Shown: one piece after another, positions 61,001 to 64,000 of the stretch | Position numbering within the stretch: the stretch's first letter is position 1 | How the letters are laid out: each line of letters begins with the position of its first letter | DNA from: Plantactinospora endophytica | Lineage (GTDB): Bacteria; Actinomycetota; Actinomycetes; Mycobacteriales; Micromonosporaceae | DNA: 64,000 nucleotides | Direction of reading: 5' to 3' | NCBI RefSeq assembly: GCF_016862915.1 | Contig: NZ_BONW01000005.1 | Location: forward strand, 124,001-188,000 | Translations under genes and position numbers: made by a program | The notes under the pieces: model-generated | Databases searched by the model: none | What the model was told of the DNA's origin: nothing | Seen by the model: the letters and a program-made list of their open reading frames with translations, nothing else

Positions 61001-61669
61001 TCAGCCGGCGCTGGCGGTGGCCAGCTTGATGCCGAAGCCGAGGAAGAGTGCCCCGATCCCGGTGGTCACCCCGGCGGCCAGCCGCCGACGCTGGCGGAAC
61101 TGCGCGGCCAGGTAGGTGCCGGTGAAGATCAGCACGGTCAGGTAGATCACGCTGGCGACCTGGGCGATCGCACCGAGCAGCAGGAACGACAGCGCCGGGT
61201 AGGGGTACGCCGGATCGACGAACTGGATGAAGAAGGAGATGAAGAAGAGGATCGCCTTCGGATTCAGCAGGCTGATCACCGCCGCCCGCCGGAACGGCCG
61301 GTCGGCCTTCGCCGGCCGGGTGTCGACCAGCGGCGCCACCGTCGGATCGTTCCGGCTCCGCCAGCGCCGCCACGCCCCACGCAGCATCATCAGGCCGACG
61401 TAGCCCAGGTAGGCCGCGCCGACGTACTTGATCACCATGAAGATCGGCGGGTACGCCGTGAGCAGTGAGGCCACCCCGGCGGCGGAGAGCACCATCAGCA
61501 CCGTGTCGCCGAGGAACACCCCGGCGGCGGCCCGGTAGCCGGCGCGTACCCCGGTCTTCGCGGCGGTGGTCAGCACGTAGAGCGAGTTGGGTCCGGGCAG
61601 CAGGATGATGGCTACCGTGCCCAGCACGTACGTCCAGATGTCGGTGATCCCCAGCACGCCGGTCATCAT
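61001..61669 (-). CDS. LysE/RhtB-family amino-acid exporter
   Basis: A 222-residue transporter with six membrane helices. The LysE signature L-L-P-G-P-N-S-L-Y-V-L is at 22-32, G-V-F-L-G-D-T-V-L-M follows, and L-N-P-K-A-I-L-F-F lies in the second half; the sequence is closest in feel to the LeuE (YeaS) branch. The start ATG 61669 overlaps the upstream gene's TGA by one base (TGATG); a second ATG follows immediately. Coupling to the PNPOx-GNAT gene suggests that a modified or toxic amino acid is exported (inference). Confidence 0.92.
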   Translation of the reverse strand: MMTGVLGITDIWTYVLGTVAIILLPGPNSLYVLTTAAKTGVRAGYRAAAGVFLGDTVLMVLSAAGVASLLTAYPPIFMVIKYVGAAYLGYVGLMMLRGAWRRWRSRNDPTVAPLVDTRPAKADRPFRRAAVISLLNPKAILFFISFFIQFVDPAYPYPALSFLLLGAIAQVASVIYLTVLIFTGTYLAAQFRQRRRLAAGVTTGIGALFLGFGIKLATASAG

Positions 61670-63189
61670 CACCCCGCCCGCACCGCAGCGCGAAGCCTTT
61701 CCCGCAGCCTGACCTGTGCTTTCGGCCACTCGTCGACGATCATCGAATACTGCACGGTGTCCCGCCACGAGCCGTCCGGACGCTGCCGGTGCCGGCGGAG
61801 CACCGCCTCCCGGGTGGCGCCGAGCCGCTCGATGGCGCGCTGCGAGCGCTCGTTGCGGAGGTCGGTGTGCCAGACCACCCGCTCCGCGCCGAGTTCCTCG
61901 AAGGCCCGGGTCAGCAGCAGCAGCTTGGCCTCGGTGTTCACCCCGGTACGCCACCAGGGCCGGCCGAGGAAGGTGTGCCCGATCGCCACCGACCGGTGCT
62001 CGGGGTTGACCTCGTAGTAGGAGGTGGAGCCGAGCACCTCGCCGGTGACCGCGTCGAGCTGCACCCACGGCACCCGCTCGCCCCGCTGGTGGGCGTCCAG
62101 TGCGTCGCGGACGATCGGAGCGAGCCCGGCCGGGTCGCTCGGCTGGGCGGCACTGAGGTGGGTCCAGACGTCGGGGTCGCGGGTCGCCGCGTACAGGGCG
62201 TCGACGTGGGACTCGGACAGTGCTTCGAGCCGGACGTGGGTGCCGGCCATCGGCACCGGAGCGTGCCAGGGGGAGCGGTCGGGGCGCAGGTACGCCGGCA
62301 GCGGGGCGGTCACCCCGTCGTCCGGCTCGGGCCGTCCGGCGACGGTACGCAGCGGCAGCACGCCGGCCCAGTGCGGCAGGTCGTAGTCGGCGGGCTCGTC
62401 GCGTACGCCACCGGTGCGGGCCCGCACCGAGACCTCGTGCAACGGCAGCGCCAGTACGGCGGTCTCGGCCAGCTCCCGGCGGGTCGGTGGGCGACTGTCG
62501 GCGGCCCGGCCCCGGCCGACCTTCTCGACCAGCGCCGTCAGCACGGTCCGCTTCTCCGCCTCGTCGGCGACCAGATGTGCGCTGCCGTGCGCGACAAGCG
62601 AGCGGTAGTTGGCGCTGTGGTGGAACTGGGAGCGGCCGTACACCAACCCGTCGAGCTGGGTCACCGCGACGCAGACCGGCAGCCCGGCGTCGCCCCGGGC
62701 GGCCAGCAGCGGCCGGCTGCCGGTCGAGCCGTGCAGGTAGAGCGTGTCGCCGATCCGCACGTGCAGGGTGGGCAGGATCCGGGGTTCACCGTCCACAGTG
62801 AACCCCAGGTGGCAGTGGTACGCCTCGTCGAGCAGGTCGTGCGCGGCGTCGCGCCGGTAGTCCATCTTCGACCGGTCCCGGCTGGCGACGGTCCGCCGAG
62901 TCTGCGGATAGCTCCCGGCCGCACCGCTCGACTGCGACCCGGTCTGCGTTTGCGTCTGCGTCCCGGTCTGCGTTTGCGTCTGCGTCCCGGTCTGCGTTTG
63001 CGTGTGCGTCCCGGTCTGCGGCTGCGACTGCATCCCGGCCTGCGGCTGCGACTGCATCCCGGCCTGCATCTGTGTCCCGGTCTGCGGCTGTGGCGCAGTT
63101 TGCGGCTGTGGCGCGGTCTGCGGCTGGATTCGCGGCTCGGTCTGTGGCTGGATGTGCGGCTGCGTGTGCGTCTGGATCTGCTCGGCCAT
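61669..63189 (-). CDS. PNPOx-like flavin/PLP domain fused to GNAT acetyltransferase, with Gln/Thr-rich N-terminus
   Basis: A 506-residue fusion. Residues 1-95 are an extreme low-complexity stretch of Gln, Thr, Pro and Gly (T-Q-T-Q-T-G repeats). Residues about 97-290 are a pyridoxamine 5'-phosphate oxidase-like split barrel (D-L-L-D-E-A-Y-H-C-H-L-G-F, L-Y-L-H-G-S). Residues about 315-500 are a GNAT domain (S-T-S-Y-Y-E-V, R-P-W-W-R-T-G-V-N-T-E-A-K, N-x-R-S-Q-R-A-I-E-R-L-G-A). The Gln/Thr segment comes from 24-bp tandem repeats and is probably not needed for catalysis. It is divergent from a MocR regulator, usual for PNPOx-like genes, and coupled to a LysE exporter. Confidence 0.88.
   Translation of the reverse strand: MAEQIQTHTQPHIQPQTEPRIQPQTAPQPQTAPQPQTGTQMQAGMQSQPQAGMQSQPQTGTHTQTQTGTQTQTQTGTQTQTQTGSQSSGAAGSYPQTRRTVASRDRSKMDYRRDAAHDLLDEAYHCHLGFTVDGEPRILPTLHVRIGDTLYLHGSTGSRPLLAARGDAGLPVCVAVTQLDGLVYGRSQFHHSANYRSLVAHGSAHLVADEAEKRTVLTALVEKVGRGRAADSRPPTRRELAETAVLALPLHEVSVRARTGGVRDEPADYDLPHWAGVLPLRTVAGRPEPDDGVTAPLPAYLRPDRSPWHAPVPMAGTHVRLEALSESHVDALYAATRDPDVWTHLSAAQPSDPAGLAPIVRDALDAHQRGERVPWVQLDAVTGEVLGSTSYYEVNPEHRSVAIGHTFLGRPWWRTGVNTEAKLLLLTRAFEELGAERVVWHTDLRNERSQRAIERLGATREAVLRRHRQRPDGSWRDTVQYSMIVDEWPKAQVRLRERLRAAVRAG
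62939..63120. repeat. 24-bp coding minisatellite
   Basis: About five in-frame 24-bp units beginning GGTCTGCGTTTGCGTCTGCG (first starts near 62941, then 62965, 62989, 63013, 63037), decaying into related GTCTGCGG triplet patterns up to about 63120. They encode the Gln/Thr-rich segment of the PNPOx-GNAT protein on the minus strand. Confidence 0.85.
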
Positions 63190-63228
63190 CTCGCGCCTGC
63201 CCTTTTGTTATAGTACAATCCTGAAACT
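63190..63228. promoter_or_regulatory. Divergent promoter between PNPOx-GNAT and MocR genes
   Basis: An AT-rich island (TTTTGTTATAGTACAATCC, around 63202-63220) in otherwise GC-rich DNA. TACAAT at 63214-63219 is a good -10 for a leaderless MocR transcript starting at GTG 63229. On the minus strand TATAAC or TACTAT in the same island can serve the PNPOx-GNAT gene, which has AGGGCAGG as ribosome site. The MocR protein would bind here. Confidence 0.55.
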
Positions 63229-64000
63229 GTGACAGCACATTATCAGATCGCCGGTACGACGGCAGCCGAGATAGCGGCCAGCGTCGAGGCCGGGGTCCGG
63301 ACCGGCGACCTGCCGGCCGGGGCCGCGCTGCCCGCCGTCCGGGCGCTCGCCCAGGATCTCGGGGTCAGCCCGGGGACGGTCGCCAAGGCGTACCAGGGGC
63401 TGCGGCAACGCGGCATGGTGGAGACCGCCGGCCGCAACGGCACCCGGATCCGCCCGAAGCCCCCGGTCACCGGCCGCCGGGCCGCGCTGCGGCTGCCCGC
63501 GCCGCCCGGCGCGCTCGACCTCTCGGTCGGCGAACCCGACCCCGGGCTGCTTCCGCCGATCGGCGCCCACCTGGCCGCGCTGGCCCGCTCCGCCGGTGCC
63601 TCGGTCAACTACGGGGGCGGCGGCGTGCTGCCCGAACTCGTCGAGGCGGCCCGGGAGCGGCTGACCGCCGACGGGGTGCCGGCCGGGGCGGTGACGGTGA
63701 CCGGCGGCGCGTCGGACGGCATCGAGCGGCTGCTGGTCAGCAACCTGAGCCCCGGCGACGCGGTCGCGATCGAGGACCCTGGCTGGGCCAACACCATCGA
63801 CCTGGTCGCCACGCTCGGGCTGCGGGCGGTGCCGATGCCGGTCGACGACGCCGGCCCCACCCCGACCGGGCTGCGGGCCGCGCTGGCCGCCGGAGTCCGG
63901 GCGGTGCTGGTGACCAGCCGGGCGCAGAACCCGACCGGGGCGGTGGTCACCGCCGAGCGGGCGGCGGCGCTGCGGACCGTGCTGGCCGGGCATCCCGACG
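63229..64000 (+). CDS. MocR/PdxR-type GntR regulator with aminotransferase domain (3' end outside window)
   Basis: The first 257 residues of a MocR-family regulator; the frame is still open at the window edge. It starts with GTG 63229 (M-T-A-H-Y-Q-I-A-G-T). A GntR winged helix covers about residues 5-76 (L-P-A-V-R-A-L-A-Q-D-L-G-V-S-P-G-T-V-A-K-A-Y-Q-G-L). The fold-type I aminotransferase-like domain follows (L-S-V-G-E-P-D-P-G, N-Y-G-G-G-G-V-L-P-E-L, P-G-W-A-N, S-R-A-Q-N-P-T-G-A). Such regulators sense PLP. Its divergent PNPOx-like neighbour is its likely target. Confidence 0.92.
   Translation, partial: MTAHYQIAGTTAAEIAASVEAGVRTGDLPAGAALPAVRALAQDLGVSPGTVAKAYQGLRQRGMVETAGRNGTRIRPKPPVTGRRAALRLPAPPGALDLSVGEPDPGLLPPIGAHLAALARSAGASVNYGGGGVLPELVEAARERLTADGVPAGAVTVTGGASDGIERLLVSNLSPGDAVAIEDPGWANTIDLVATLGLRAVPMPVDDAGPTPTGLRAALAAGVRAVLVTSRAQNPTGAVVTAERAAALRTVLAGHPD

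Noticed and set aside
63208-63993. Minus-strand 261-codon frame at the window end
   Set aside because: It is opposite the MocR gene, which has a GntR helix-turn-helix and aminotransferase motifs; the minus frame is Gly/Arg/Asp-rich without domains.

Overview
The window looks like a chromosomal segment of a high-GC (roughly 72-74%) actinomycete, most probably of the Micromonosporaceae (Micromonospora, Plantactinospora and relatives). The evidence is strong G/C third-position codon bias, frequent GTG starts, GTGA/ATGA start-stop overlaps, a Spo0M-type sporulation control protein, and the gene order ftsK-rimO-pgsA-cinA-clgR-pspA-pspM, which matches the mycobacterial/actinobacterial core. No rRNA, tRNA, CRISPR array, prophage or insertion sequence was seen. 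The assignment comes from gene content and style only; no search was run.

Layout. 1-8.2 kb: the end of a DUF6223 membrane protein, a NarL-type two-component system, a stand-alone HflX N-domain protein, a large secreted subtilase, and a divergent LysR/SDR pair. 8.3-12.7 kb: an FAD monooxygenase divergent from its TetR repressor with a twin palindromic operator, a RelE/Phd toxin-antitoxin module, and a DUF4097 protein with an upstream ribbon-helix-helix regulator carrying an 11-bp-phased operator array. 12.8-16.3 kb: thyX, dapA and RNase J. 16.5-21.1 kb: a secreted streptogrisin-type protease, a DUF2784 protein and two YbjN-domain proteins. 21.3-29.9 kb: the core block ftsK, rimO, pgsA, cinA-C, clgR, pspA, pspM (cell division, ribosome modification, phospholipid synthesis, envelope stress).

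29.9-43.1 kb is accessory: a 1220-residue CotA-like multicopper oxidase with C-terminal Fn3-like modules, a Nei-type DNA glycosylase, an XRE regulator followed by three overlapping small Cys-motif genes (the first only 58 codons), a CPCC protein, a SAM hydrolase, a GNAT protein, a siderophore-interacting protein behind a near-perfect iron box, and a second FAD monooxygenase with a PadR regulator. 43.1-48.0 kb: a giant Lhr helicase. 49.0-55.2 kb: a seven-subunit Mrp Na+/H+ antiporter operon (A/B fused, C, D, E, F, G) in which the A/B fusion carries a one-base frameshift. 55.3-64.0 kb: a sensory-rhodopsin-transducer-like protein coupled to an aldonolactone/alditol-type oxidase, a 6 x 23-bp tandem repeat, two CNNM/CBS membrane proteins, Spo0M, a LysE exporter coupled to a PNPOx-GNAT fusion with a Gln/Thr-rich N-terminus, and a MocR regulator cut by the window end.

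Most noteworthy: the three-gene Cys-motif cassette at 36634-37465, where the same C-x2-C-x4/5-C signature occurs four times in three translationally coupled proteins; the multicopper oxidase that replaces three predicted copper-ligand histidines by glutamine; the 38-bp perfect palindrome at 34950-34987; and a recurring tendency for in-frame minisatellites to expand inside unrelated proteins.
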